NCBI RefSeq assembly: GCF_018143015.1
Contig: NC_054753.1
Coordinates: forward strand, 32,587,292 to 32,651,291
Direction of reading: 5' to 3'
Source: Lytechinus variegatus
Lineage: Eukaryota > Echinodermata > Echinoidea > Temnopleuroida > Toxopneustidae
DNA: 64,000 bases
The notes below the pieces were generated by a model, which did no database searches, was not told the origin of the DNA, and worked only from the letters and a program-made list of their open reading frames with translations. Positions 44,466-55,843 of the stretch are shown in pieces; the first letter of the stretch is position 1, and the number at the start of each line of letters is the position of its first letter. The position numbers and the translations under genes are program-made.

Positions 44466-45364
44466 TACCGCTGGACCGGGCGTGGGCAAATGCCCCACAT
44501 GCCACCTCACACATGCTCATAATTATGATCTCTCCCTTCTTCCACTGTCTCTCTCTTTCCAGCCAGCTGATCCCAGGTGTTACGCAATATCTCATTATCT
44601 TCATCTTGCTATACCCCCTTTTATAAACCACGGAGGAAGTTCTGTGCAAGGATATCACCTCCTTGTTCTGCGCAAGTGTACAGGCCAAAATAATACACTG
44701 CTGTGTGGTACCATCAGATATATAGGACCATCATGGAGCTATTGGTACAATGGTACCCGACTGTTTACTTCATCAATCAGCCTGAGCCCGAACAAAATTT
44801 TACATCCAATCAGTCGAATGATTGCGATAGTTCTTGAAGTTGTTGTTATATCATCCTCACTCTTTCCCTACTGCTAGCTTTTCTTTTCGATGGGCACCGC
44901 ATACTTGATGTATAAACCTTCAATGTCTAAAAAGTTCTCTCATTGTATATGTTTCGGTCTTAAAAACTGTACAAACTACAAACAACACTTATTTTTTACC
45001 CCTTTTCAAGAAAACTTGACAATCGACAAGAAAGAGAGTGTTATCTTACCAAGCAAAGATGAAAACACTAATTCTGTAAGTCCTAATAGAGCGAGCAGTT
45101 GTTTGTAGGATGGACAACACGATCACGAGACTCAAGAGGAGAACTTTCTGATATCATAGACCTACTGTATTGTGTTCTTCTCCAACCAAACTGACGCACG
45201 TGGTTGACGGATTGCAGAGATGTTGGCTCCGACTGCGCGCGCAGACTCCATTCAATACGAAAACACTTTCCTAAAATCTGCCAGACCGGATAATTACCAG
45301 TGATTTCGGGTGATTTGAACCAAATTTGAACCAAAAAAAAGAAACTATAGGTATAGCTTGGAAC

Positions 45365-45745
45365 AGTGGCAGAACTACGAGGGGGCATGGGGGGCACGTA
45401 CGTGCCGGCCCCCCCCCCCCCGATCGGCTGGCAAAAACAAAAACGGGGAAAAAGAGAAAAAGAGGGAGAAAGTGAAAGAAACATAGTGGGAATTAAGGAA
45501 GAAATTATTGTTAATTATGGTATATTATAATTGTGTTATGTTATATTACATAACAATAAAATATATATAACTTTATGACACATAATTTGCTCAGGGCCTA
45601 TGTCTTCATTGTTCCTAATACTAGCATTGCCTGTTTAACGAGAGATAGAATCCTGTAGTACTAAAACCTCCCGTTTTCATGTCAACATACACAAAATATA
45701 TTTCCTCGCACTTCGAATTATTGTTTTATGTAGTGACATATCGTC
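45365..45745. repeat. Family F dispersed repeat, second copy
   Basis: Same order as 30,440-30,830: GGCAGAACTACGAGGGGGCA, poly-C, purine-rich block, AATTTGCTCAGGGCCTATGT, TTTCCTCGCACTTCGAATTA. It runs directly into a family E array. Confidence 0.7.
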
Positions 45746-45759
45746 TTAATATAAAACAT

Positions 45760-46560
45760 TTCCCGTCCATGCTTACGTTCGCATTAGTGGATTAGTGAGA
45801 TATGTCCGCTCTTCATGATTTCCTAAAATCAGTCCTTAAAATGTCCCTTTTTCTGATCTGATATAAAAAATTTCAGCTTGCGGTCGCATCATTTGGTTAT
45901 GTGAAATACACATGGTCTACGTGAATTCCTACGCACAAGCCTAAGAATGCCCCTCTTTAGGTGTGAATATCCTAATTTTTCAGCTCGCGCTTCGCGCTAG
46001 GAATATTTGACTGGTAAGATGCGTATGATAATCATGACTACAATGCCTACAAAAAGTATGCCTTTAGGTGTAAATCTAACGAAACCAGCATGCGCCTGGC
46101 ACTGGCAATAGATGACTATGGTGAGATATGTGGATTCTGTTTAAAAATAGTCCTTAAAATATCCATGTTTGGGGTCAAAAATTTCAGCTCGCGCTTCGTG
46201 CTCGCAATATTAAAGCGCATGTTAATCATGATTACAATGACTATAAGTGCTTTATGTGTTTGGATGCATATAATTCTAAATAAAAATCAGCAAGCGCTTG
46301 GCACTCGCATTAGATTACTATGGTGAGGTACGTATACTCTTAATAGATTCCTAAAATATAGCCCTTAAATTTCCGTTTGAAAATGTCCTTTTTAGGTCTG
46401 AATATCAAAAATTTTCAGCTCGCGCTTTGCGCTCGCATTATGTGATTAGTGACATACATATCTGTTTATAATGACACTGTCCTTAAACTGTCTCTGTTAG
46501 GTCAGCATACCACCAACTGAGCGCGCTTCGCGCGCTCACTAGGTGACTCGATTTCTTTGC
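45760..46560. repeat. Family E array, five to six units
   Basis: Units of about 120-140 bp have TTTCAGCTCGCGCTTCGCGC then TCGCA (for example near 45,978, 46,186 and 46,418), then TTAGTGAGATGCGTATG-like sequence, then TCCTTAAAATGTCCCTTTTT and AGGTCTGAATAT. No protein. The GC-rich palindromic core stands out against AT-rich spacers. Confidence 0.7.
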
Positions 46561-46604
46561 TGGTGCCCCCCAATGCCGTGACCCACGGTACGCAACTGGC
46601 TTGG

Positions 46605-46765
46605 AAGAAAGATAATATACAAAGAAGGAAAGAGAAAGAGAGAAAATACAGAAAGAAAGAAAGAGAGAGAGAGAGAAAGAAAGAAACAAAAAAGAAAGAA
46701 AGAAAGAAAGAAAGGGGAAAATAGAAAGAAGAGAAAGAAGGAATTAAGGAAAGAAAGGAAGTAGG
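46605..46765. repeat. GAAA/GGAA-type purine microsatellite
   Basis: GAAAGAAAGAGAGAGAGAG and (GAAA)n runs. Open frames on the opposite strand here (Ser/Phe/Leu-rich) are artefacts of the repeat. Confidence 0.9.
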
Positions 46766-47754
46766 CCTATCTATCAATTTGTTGGCGGCTTCGGTATTGA
46801 AAGCTTTTAGATTTATCGGGAAGATGCAGAGTAGGGGGTGGGGGAATTGTTTGGTTTTTCTTCAAGCATGTCAAGTAAGAAAACAAGCAAGCAAATTTAA
46901 CAATCAAGAAAATATTTAAAAAGAAATCAAGATCTCTATACCGCCGGACATTCGAGTAACCTCCCATAGAGCTAGCTGCACCAAGGCATGGATTTTTTGG
47001 AACTCCAACAAAAAAAAATTAATAATAATCTGAATAGTCACCCTACGTCGAATTAAGACTGCTTTTGAGAAGCGTTTCCAAAGATATTTTGTCTCGACAA
47101 TTATTTTCTCCTTTTATTCCCTTCATTATCTTTTATTTCATTCCTCCTTATTTCTTTTCCCCCATGATCCCAATCTTTCGTTTTCTCTTTTTATTTCGTT
47201 CTCATGTATTTTCCCTGCTCATACACACAAACAAGGAAAGAAAACGAAATTTAAATAACGAGCGCGAAACGCGAGCTAAAGTTTGTTATTTAAACGGGGC
47301 ATTTCACATTCCAAGCACTGATTTTGCAACGGGAGGCGTATGTTTCAAACAAAACTAATAAAACATACAACTAGTTATTTCTAAATTTATACTGACTTGG
47401 AAAACAAAATATTTTGAGAGCTCTAATCCTTATAAGGTTTCTTATTAGGGTACATCTTAAAACAAAGAAAATATGATTAATGTCCCCCAAAAATTGAGCG
47501 GGCTAAATAATTATGTTGTACCCCGTAAATTAATAAGAGGTTGCGAGCGAGCAAAAATTTTGACATTCTTATGACGAAAATCCAATTTTGTGATAGATTT
47601 TTATTTTTGATAACAAATATTTTTGAAAATATCATATTTCATCTTTTTACCTTTCCTTTTCCTTGTTCTATCCCATTTACATAACTAATGAAACTTTAAT
47701 AAGGCACGTAAGATTTTCATTACAAGTTTTTTCCTTCATAAGTCTTGTTTTGAA

Positions 47755-48025
47755 TGGGCACTCGTTAATAAAAATGAGTCCTTAGGTGAAAATATGAGAA
47801 AGGGCACCTTTGAAAAGGCAAAGAGGCACTTGCAAACGGCATGTTATGACGGGTCCTTCTCGTATGAAATGGACATGTCCAGAACACGTCCGTGAGGGGC
47901 AATTTTCTTGGGTAAAAGAAGGCCAGGGGCACTTGCTTACACATAAAACGGGCCCTTTTTAGGTAAAGGGGCACTTTCATGGGTAAGAAGGGGCACTGAT
48001 TCCAGAAAGGGCACTAACAAGAAAA
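47755..48025. repeat. GGGGCACTT-rich repeat block
   Basis: GGGCAC occurs about eight times in 270 bp, with GGGTAAAAGAAGG / GGGTAAGAAGGGGCACT variants between. It appears to be an irregular short-unit repeat. Confidence 0.5.
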
Positions 48026-48041
48026 CAAGTTACCCGTTTAC

Positions 48042-48622
48042 TTAAAGGTCAAGTCCACCCTAGTAAAATATCGATTAGAATAGAGAAAAATCGAACTAGC
48101 ATAACACTGAAAATTTCATCAAAACCGGATGTAAAATAAAAAAGTTATGGCATTTTAAAATTTCGCTTATTTTTCCCAAAACAGTGATATGTACAACTCT
48201 GTGACATGCAAATGAGTCAGTCAATGATGTCCACTCACCATTTCTTTTGTTTTTTATTGTTTGAATTAAACAATGTTTAATTGTTAAGAGATTTGACCAT
48301 AACCGACTTGACTGAATCATATTGTATCAAACAATGCTAATTACACATGTTCGGGGAGGAATTGATCACCGTTTCACTCGCCATTGAGGAGAAAATTAGA
48401 ATTTTTCATAGAATAAAATACAAAAGAAATAGTGATGTCATCAGTCTCCTCATTTGCATGCATACCAACCAGGATGAGCATATAACTGTTCTGTGAAATT
48501 AAGCGAAACTTTAAAATGTCATAACTTTATTTTACATCTGATTTAGATGAAAGTTTCAGTGTTATGCTTATTGGATTTTTCTTTTTTTATTCAAATCAAT
48601 TTTTGTTAGGGTGGACTTTAAA
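48042..48622. mobile_element. Family A palindromic MITE
   Basis: AAAGGTCAAGTCCACCCTAG start and GTTAGGGTGGACTTTAAA end. ACATGCAAATGAGTCAGTCA in the left arm and TCATTTGCATGCATACC in the right arm keep the octamer. Confidence 0.75.
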
Positions 48623-48830
48623 CCCCTCTTTCCTTTTCTTCTTTCTTTCGCCCCCTTTAACCAGTTCTCTCTTTTCCCTTCCTTTCTTCTTTCTAATGTT
48701 CCTCCACCATTTTCAGTTTCTAAGCTCCTTTCTCTCTCTTCTTTATACTCCTTATTCCACTTATTTCCTTTCATTTTTCTCTAAATCAAGCAATTAAAAT
48801 GAAAAACTTACGCAGATCATTTTGATTAGG

Positions 48831-48990
48831 CACCAGGGTTGCCTAACGCAAAGGTTTGCAATCAATCGCTAAATACCAATCAAGATCACCGTTGCATGTG
48901 CGTTCTGCTTAAAATACTGACCGGGAACCAATCAGTGCGGTTATTTCATATTTGCAATTCATCGCAAACCTTTGCGTTACAGAGCCCTGG
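48831..48990. mobile_element. Foldback element with CGCAAAGGTTTGC ends, 160 bp
   Basis: CACCAGGGTTGCCTAACGCA plus AAGGTTTGCAATC at the left pairs with CATCGCAAACCTTTGCGTTA plus CAGAGCCCTGG at the right. Confidence 0.8.
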
Positions 48991-49039
48991 CCAAGATAGA
49001 TGTTCATGTTACAAAAAGCAACATTTATGAAATCAAGTA

Positions 49040-49265
49040 TTACATATTTCATATAATTTCATAATACTGTTTCACAGTACACACATAAATCTCGTTAGGA
49101 ATTGGAAAAGCATTATGAACTTTTAGAGAATTGACCAAACGTGGAATGGCTAAACTAGTAAGGGGTACCCAGATCAGATATTGAGAAAATTGAAACAAGT
49201 CAACATTAATACAGAAATCAGATAACAAGTTCAAAAAGTTATGAAATTTTGAAAGTTTTTTCAAT
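49040..49265. mobile_element. Family B-like half element (low similarity)
   Basis: ATCAGATAACAAGTTCAAAAA then GTTATGAAATTTTGAAAGTT near the right resembles the family B core. The rest is diverged, so this is tentative. Confidence 0.3.
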
Positions 49266-49794
49266 AAAGATTTTGGAGTAATATGTTTTATATGAACGAG
49301 CTGCTTGATGTAACGTCTCTCCTTTCCCCTTGCCTTCTTATTCTATAAAATTTCTTTTGGGTAAACTATTCCAGAGTAACAAAAATTGCCAATTAACCAT
49401 TATAAGGAGTTTGAACAAAAAATTGAGATAATTGTGATTTTGAAATACATAAAAAGTAGGGAGGCCATCATTACTTTCCCGCTTGGATATGTCATAAAGA
49501 AATATATAGAAATATGTACACAATACAATATACTCTTTTTATGCTTTCCAAAAAATCTTTATTAATTACATAATCACAATCAAACATCTTTAACCAGAAC
49601 ACATTTTCAGGTTATGTAGTTTGGAAGACAAAAAAAAACAAACTGAAAAAGGCACAGGTAATCATTTTTTAAACTTCAAAATGAACATCTCAACCAAATT
49701 TGTCTCTTAGATAAAAAAAACCCTGCTTGTCCATCTGTAACTTTTATTTTGTTGCCTGAAAGAATGAGATTAAAAAATGACAGTATTTCAAACA

Positions 49795-50890
49795 TTTAAG
49801 CATAGCTTGTTATTTTGAAGGTTAGTTACTCCATGGGATATCCAAAAATTTGAAGGTTTGAAATGAGGTTCAATATTCCGAATAGGCCTAAGGCATGGGC
49901 AGGACTTATCTCGTAACATACCTTCTCTTATTGGCGGATTAACAATCCTTTGAAACAATTCTACAAATATCATTTACAAAAATGAACTTGTTTCATATTG
50001 CGCTTTTCACAAAAAACAAACTTTCGGAACGAGTGTATACACATACCCAACTACTAAGTACACTTCAAGAAATCTTAACCTCATGAATTTAGCATCTGTG
50101 CCTTCCTGTGGTTAAGTACAGGACCTCATGAAGCCTGAATTTCTGTTTCCTAATTATTTTTTTACAATTCTAAACGCATTTGTAATAAATGTTTCCTAGT
50201 ACTCTTTAAAATCTCAAAATGGAAATGTTTCAAACATTGAGTAATAACATTTGGTGAATAGGCCTAATACGTAGATCAAAATAAATCTTACATTAGTACT
50301 CACTCCAGCAATTTCTCATAGGTTTGTTACTTAATGGGATTGAATAATCATAAGATAAATCAATTTGAAGGTTTGAAATGAGGTTCAACATTCCGAATAG
50401 GCCTAAGGATTGTACAGTAAGTTATCTTGTAACACACTTCACATTCATTTTGAATGAACAAAGTTTGAAACCTTTGGAATAACGCCACAAATATAATTTG
50501 CGAACCCAATTTTTCATTTGGACTATTGAATATGTTAGTATTTTTATTTTACGTGTTTCAAAATATCGAACAAGTGTTTAAACATACCTGACTAAAAATA
50601 AGCATACTTCAAAAAACCTAACTTTATGAATTTAGCATCTGTGCCTTCCTGTGAAACACAGGACCTCATGAAGCTTAAATACTCAATTTATTTTTCAATA
50701 TATCTGCAAATTTCTGACCTCATTACATTTTACATTCCTAAATGTATTTGTAATAAATGTTCCTTCGACCCTCAAAAACGAAAATGTTTTAAATATTGAG
50801 TAATAACATTTAGTGAACAGGTCAATACATAGATCGAAATAAATCTAAATAAGTACTCACTCCAGCATTTTCTAAAATATGTTTGGACAT
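49795..50890. repeat. Diverged tandem duplication, two units of about 520-575 bp
   Basis: Unit 1 (about 49,795-50,315) and unit 2 (about 50,316-50,890) share, in order, AATTTGAAGGTTTGAAATGA, TTCCGAATAGGCCTAAGG, GAATTTAGCATCTGTGCCTT with CCTGT and ACAGGACCTCATGAAGC, and GAGTAATAACATTTAGTGAA, then AGTACTCACTCCAGCA. Spacer parts differ by indels. The block around GAATTTAGCATCTGTGCC is much better conserved than the rest. Confidence 0.8.
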
Positions 50891-51854
50891 AAAATTTATA
50901 TTATTTTACTAATCCCACACGAATTAGCAAGCTAACTACCCTGAATTATCCATGATATTGATAATGAACCTCGTCTCTTAAATTTCATGTATTGTAGAGT
51001 GTGGTATGTGATTTTCTAATAAAAAAACGGCCTTCATTTGCATATGGACGAGAATTTTAACTAAAACATGTTTTTTTTATTACATCTCTCAGGGGGGGGG
51101 GGGCAGGGTGGGATGTGCTCCCCCTGGATCCCAACTGTAGGCCCAAATCATGATCACAAAACAATTTTAACACCGATCAACACACTGGAAAGGATGAAAC
51201 AACCAACTACTCTGTCAAAAGGGCAATATGAACAAATACCAAAACTGGTGACAACATCAACACATACATCTTGCAGTGGGGATAATAACCAATTATCTCA
51301 GTAGAAAATTCTGCCACTATACTATAATTGTTTTGCAAGATTGTATTTGAATTCATGTTTTCTAATGCTATCTTCAAAGGATGAATTACGAAGGGTATTA
51401 ATTATTATTCTAGAATAAAATTGTCGCTTTTATTTTTCCTCAGGGTTTATTGAATGGTAAGTAAACTTGCATGTGATGGATGAAAGCTATGTGACATCCA
51501 ATATGAATGATCAATTTGAATAGGAAAATTTCAGGGGGGGGGGCAAAGCCTGAGAAGTAAGCTTGAACAAGAAGCTATCTTTTAGAATTAAACCCTTTTT
51601 CTTTTGGTAGAATACATGTAGTATATACTGCATGGAAATAGGTTTTATGCTGCTTGCAAATCTGAAAGATTAAATGTTGTTATTTCAAATAGAGAATTTG
51701 AAGGAAAATTGCCTTTATATACACTTGAATTCTTTTTCTGCTTGATTCCCTCAGAGGAGGTAAACAATTCCTGCAAACAATTATACTCCATTGTGTAAGG
51801 AATAGATTTCTGACATTCATGGTTGTTCAGTATTCCATGCATTGTACTGGTCTT

Positions 51855-52018
51855 GGGGGTGCTTGTTTCACAATGACTTATAAAAAGTCATACTTAAATT
51901 CCAAGTTGTAACACATCAACGCATTGGTCAGATAATGTCAACTACTATGTAGTCATCAATGAAATTAGGTTGAGTGCTTTTCAGTGTGACTCTAAGTCAC
52001 TCTTTGTGAAACACCCCG
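51855..52018. mobile_element. MITE with GGGGTG(CT)TGTTTCACAA ends
   Basis: GGGGGTGCTTGTTTCACAAT then GACTTA at the left mirrors TAAGTCACTCTTTGTGAAAC then ACCCCG at the right. The interior has further AGTCAT / GACT inversions. Confidence 0.7.
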
Positions 52019-52055
52019 TAATATGCCTACTATTATTATTATTATCAATATGTTA

Positions 52056-52676
52056 AAGGCTCATACAGCAGTCATCATCAAATACCTACTATTATTATTA
52101 TCAAATGTTAAAGCTTGTGTATAGTTTTGGTAAATCCACCAAAATGCACCTATCACTATTCCAATTCATTGCTAGCTAATATGAATGGATATGCCATATA
52201 ACAGTTATCATGTGGAGGATATGAAATGAAAATGTGTTTTACAGGAAAAATTTTGCGATTTTACATAGAAATTTAACTTGATCGGGTCACCCGATCAAAT
52301 TAAAATATCTGTGTGTTTTTGTCTTTCAATTAAATCCTATTCCAAATCATGGAATGGGCTGAAACTTTCAAGATATGTTCTTTGTCTGTAACTTTTGGAT
52401 ATCTAATCACTAGATTTATAAGATAAGTGCTTGAATGCCCATTTAATAATTTAATTTAAAACAAGCATTGCCAAGAGAGGGCGCTATATATCCAAGATTT
52501 GAATATTTGAAATTTTCTCAGAGAAGTGCAGTTGGAAAAATATCTAACGGTCTGTACGCTTCAGTAAGACTGTCATATTAGATGATATTCGATTATCAAT
52601 CACATTATTGACCCTTTACCAAAGCTATACACAGGCTTTAAAGGCTCATACTGCAGTCATCATCAAATACCTCTCT
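52056..52676. mobile_element. Inverted-repeat element between direct repeats, about 540 bp plus flanks
   Basis: Inverted ends TTAAAGCTTGTGTATAGTTT (about 52,109) and CTATACACAGGCTTTAA (about 52,625-52,641) bound a non-coding interior. AAGGCTCATACAGCAGTCAT plus CATCAAATACCT occurs on the left (about 52,056-52,087) and again, with one change near its centre, directly after the right end (about 52,642-52,674). Confidence 0.6.
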
Positions 52677-53014
52677 GTAAAACAAATGTAACTTGAGAAC
52701 ACTGCTATTTTTAGCACATTGTCCTTTTTGGTTTAGAGCAACGTGCTTCTGTAATAAAACAATTTTAGTATATAAGTATAGCAGCTGTTGAAGTAAGCAT
52801 AGTAGGCCTACAATTGTGGTTAAAAATATTTGATGTGAACTGGATCAATGCTTACATTATCATTCAATTCTCTGATAATTGGAATAGTAACTCAAAATAA
52901 GAGTTATCATTTTCTTCTTTACTCCTCCTTTTCAGCTACTAGTAATCCTAACCATGACTTCCACATAGCAATTCTCCTTATTGACACTGTGACAAGCAAA
53001 TGCTCCACATATTC

Positions 53015-54928
53015 CTAATCATCATTCTCGCCATCCCAACTATCATCATCATCATCATCATCATCAGACTCATCCAAACTCTCATCATCAGACTTGTCCA
53101 AACTCTCATCATCGTAATCCCAATCACCATACTTAAAATTAAATCTTGGAGGACTTGAAAGAAAGAGCTCGGCGTCTGGTTCAGTTTCTCCTCTAACCAT
53201 GACAGACAGGTGTCTCGGTAGAATACCTTCATGGGGTATCTTGTGACGCAAGATTGTCCTAGCTGCTATCTCTTCCAATCTCAAAACTTCTGTTGGTGGA
53301 GAGATGACAGTCACCACTTGTTTGTCCTTGGGTGAGTTTGGATCAAAGAATACATAATTACCAAGCATCTCTTTTACAGTCTTACCATCAGCATTGCAAA
53401 CATCAGGATCACATCCATTGCGGATAAGGATAAGAGACACATCCCGGAGTAACAATGGATACAGATCATAAGTGATAATATTGAACAAAGGATGCAACAT
53501 TGAATTACCACTGTCACTTATCTGTGTCGCATCTTCACACTGAACTAGAGCTGATATGAGCAGCTTCACACGGTTTTCTTTCAATGTACCCTTACTATCA
53601 GAGTCCAAGAGTATTTGAGTCATCCTATCCATGATATAGTGGGTAACTGATGGGGAACTTCTTCCACATCTTCTTCTCATCATACAAATCATACGTCCAA
53701 AGACTTGAAGAAGTGACTTGAACATTTCCTTTGACATGGAGAAATCATAGAGAGGAACATGATAGAGGAATGCTCCAAGGTGATCATGGGCCAACTCTGT
53801 TGCAAACTTGTGTAGATGAGAATCTGAGAGTTCTGTGAATTCTTGAAGACAAAGTTCAAGAAGCTTGTAGCACTCCCCAAAAAGGTCATGTCTTAGCTGA
53901 ATATCTCGCCTAACAAAGAAAATGACGTAGAGGACATTAAGGATCATCTTCAAGACACTCCCCAGCTTGGCCGTGGTGGATTTCAATTCCCATTGGACTG
54001 CTTCCTCAAATATTTGAGTACCCTCAGAACGCCGTTCATTTCCTTTGGAAAAGAGATAACAATCATGTCCATGGGTTAGAAGTCTTGGAAAGAGATATAT
54101 GTCCCTCTTTTCCACTGGTAACACTCTACATGCAACTAGGAAGCACTGTATTCTTACAGCCCAATTGTCAGATTGAATTTGTTGCCAATCCTTTTCGGTG
54201 GTGCATGCCTTCATTCTAAATAAGGAAAAATGATTGGCTATTCCTACTCTCTCCTGATCTGGTACTGGCACTCCACTTCCCTTCCGGATAGCAAACGCTT
54301 TACAGAGATATTCATGAGGAGTTACATCATCAGCTTTGCAATAGCCCATAGTCAATGCAACTACCACAGCATAGATTTCACAAGCTCGTGCTTTCTGTTC
54401 AGAGGGTACCTTTAATCTACATGTACCCCTATTCACGAAAAAGTCCACAGAAGCCTTGAATTTGTGTCGTGCAGCAAAAGATGGGGGATCCAACCCATCA
54501 GAATTACACTGCAGGGTTGCTCCATGACTGATCAGGTTTCTCATCATGTCTGTTCTTGGCTTCTTGGCCACCTTGTTAAGGTAGCTATCAAATAAGTGAC
54601 AGCTTTCTCCCCACAAGCAGCAGCAATTGCATCCTATTGATGCAAAATGCATAGGTGTGTTACCCCCTTTGGTGCTTGTAGCATTCGGGTCTGCACCATG
54701 CTTCAGTAGAAAGCTAACCAATTCATTGTTTGTGTGCATACATGCAATCATCAGCGGTGATCATCCAAGGTGGTTCCTAGAATTCACATCCACGTCGCGA
54801 GTAGAACAGAGTGATTTAATTCTGGCCACACTGAGTACGAGACATGTATCTCGGGATTCACGTACTTCAATCATAATAGAGGCAAGGTTGATGGGATCTC
54901 TTTGGCCGTCTTTCTTCTTCTTGCTCAT
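53015..54928 (-). pseudogene. FEM1-like ankyrin protein 2, one in-frame TGA in ankyrin repeat 1
   Basis: Second FEM1-like copy. From ATG at 54,928 the frame reads MSKKKKDGQRDPINLAS and reaches DVNSRNHLG, then meets TGA at 54,763-54,761 (codon 56). The same frame continues with SPLMIACMHTNNELVSFLLK and GADPN to the stop at 53,015. The paralogs read HGKTALM and HLGQTPLM here, so the TGA lies inside a real ankyrin repeat. Past it the gene is fully open (578 codons from the next ATG at 54,751). It contains repeat 2 with a Cys-rich insert (CNCCCLWGESCH), repeat 3 (DGLDPPSFAAR), an ACEIYAVVVAL segment, LIRNGCDPD, RLEEIAARTILRHKIPHEGI and LPRHLSVMV, and a very acidic tail with eight consecutive Asp. 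It may be a young pseudogene, a null allele or a sequencing error; use of the internal ATG would lose half of repeat 1. Confidence 0.8.
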
Positions 54929-55051
54929 GATTGGTCATCATCTGCACCAAACTTGAAGAATCTGTACACAAAAAGAAATTATAAAAAATACACTTTACAG
55001 AATGAAGTTAATAACAAAGTCTGTATGTAGAATGATCACCAAAATAGTCAT

Positions 55052-55605
55052 GGGAGGGGGGCACTTCCATTGACCAGTGGATACTATACGCAACCATGGG
55101 GTCTCGTAAGGCACCCTAAACAAGTCTTTTTCTTATTCTGAAAATGCATCCCTTAACAATTATTGGCGTGTGGAACCCTACCTTTAACAAGTATTGGAAA
55201 CAAAACGATACCCTAATTGGAAATTATTCCCTATGTGGAACAAATAGAGCAATATTTTAATTGTTACCGGGTATACGTCACGGACGTTGGTTTTACCTTT
55301 TATCTACATAATTGGGTTTAGCACGGCCCCACCTCCCACACCTCTCTGGACTCTAAACACATAATGTTGGCTGTTGGGGCAACAAGTACATCCTTTATAT
55401 TAAAAACATTTTTTTGTATACCCTTGCAAATTTAACCCAAAACATGTAGCTTTCCTATACAGCAAAAATAGATACCCTTTTTTCATTATTTTAGTGTTTT
55501 TGACACGCTTATTACGTAACGTGCCCTATCTTGAAAAAGACATCCTTTTTACATGTTTTTGGGTCGCCCATGGTATCCACTTGTCAATGTAAGTGCCCCC
55601 CCGGG
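55052..55605. mobile_element. Family C element, copy 3 (diverged)
   Basis: Same interior order as copies 1, 2 and 4, but the left end lacks CCCGGG and the central palindrome is shortened to TTACGTAACGTG. No clear target duplication was seen. It lies about 120 bp upstream of the FEM1-like gene 2 start. Confidence 0.8.
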
Positions 55606-55843
55606 TCTTGATTTTTATCCAATTGCAAACTTCATAAGGGAAGGGGGGGGGGTGTTCTTTTAGAATTATATAGACTTGGTCTATAACAAGCAATTGTTTT
55701 TCTCAGATACCGGTAGCCTTTATAGGCTTAACCAATATGGTCAAGATTGAACCCAAGATGAATATCCGTCCTTATAATTACCAATGATCAATAAATGGTG
55801 ATATGTTCATTTGGTGGTTATGATGTTTAGGCTGCATGGTGGA

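Noticed and set aside
46483..46777. Ser/Phe/Leu-rich open frames on the minus strand
   Set aside because: They are translations of a GAAA/GGAA microsatellite.
54761..54763. TGA as a selenocysteine codon in FEM1-like gene 2
   Set aside because: The aligned positions in the paralogs are Lys/Gln on an ankyrin surface, not Cys, and FEM1 proteins are not selenoproteins. A nonsense change or error is simpler.
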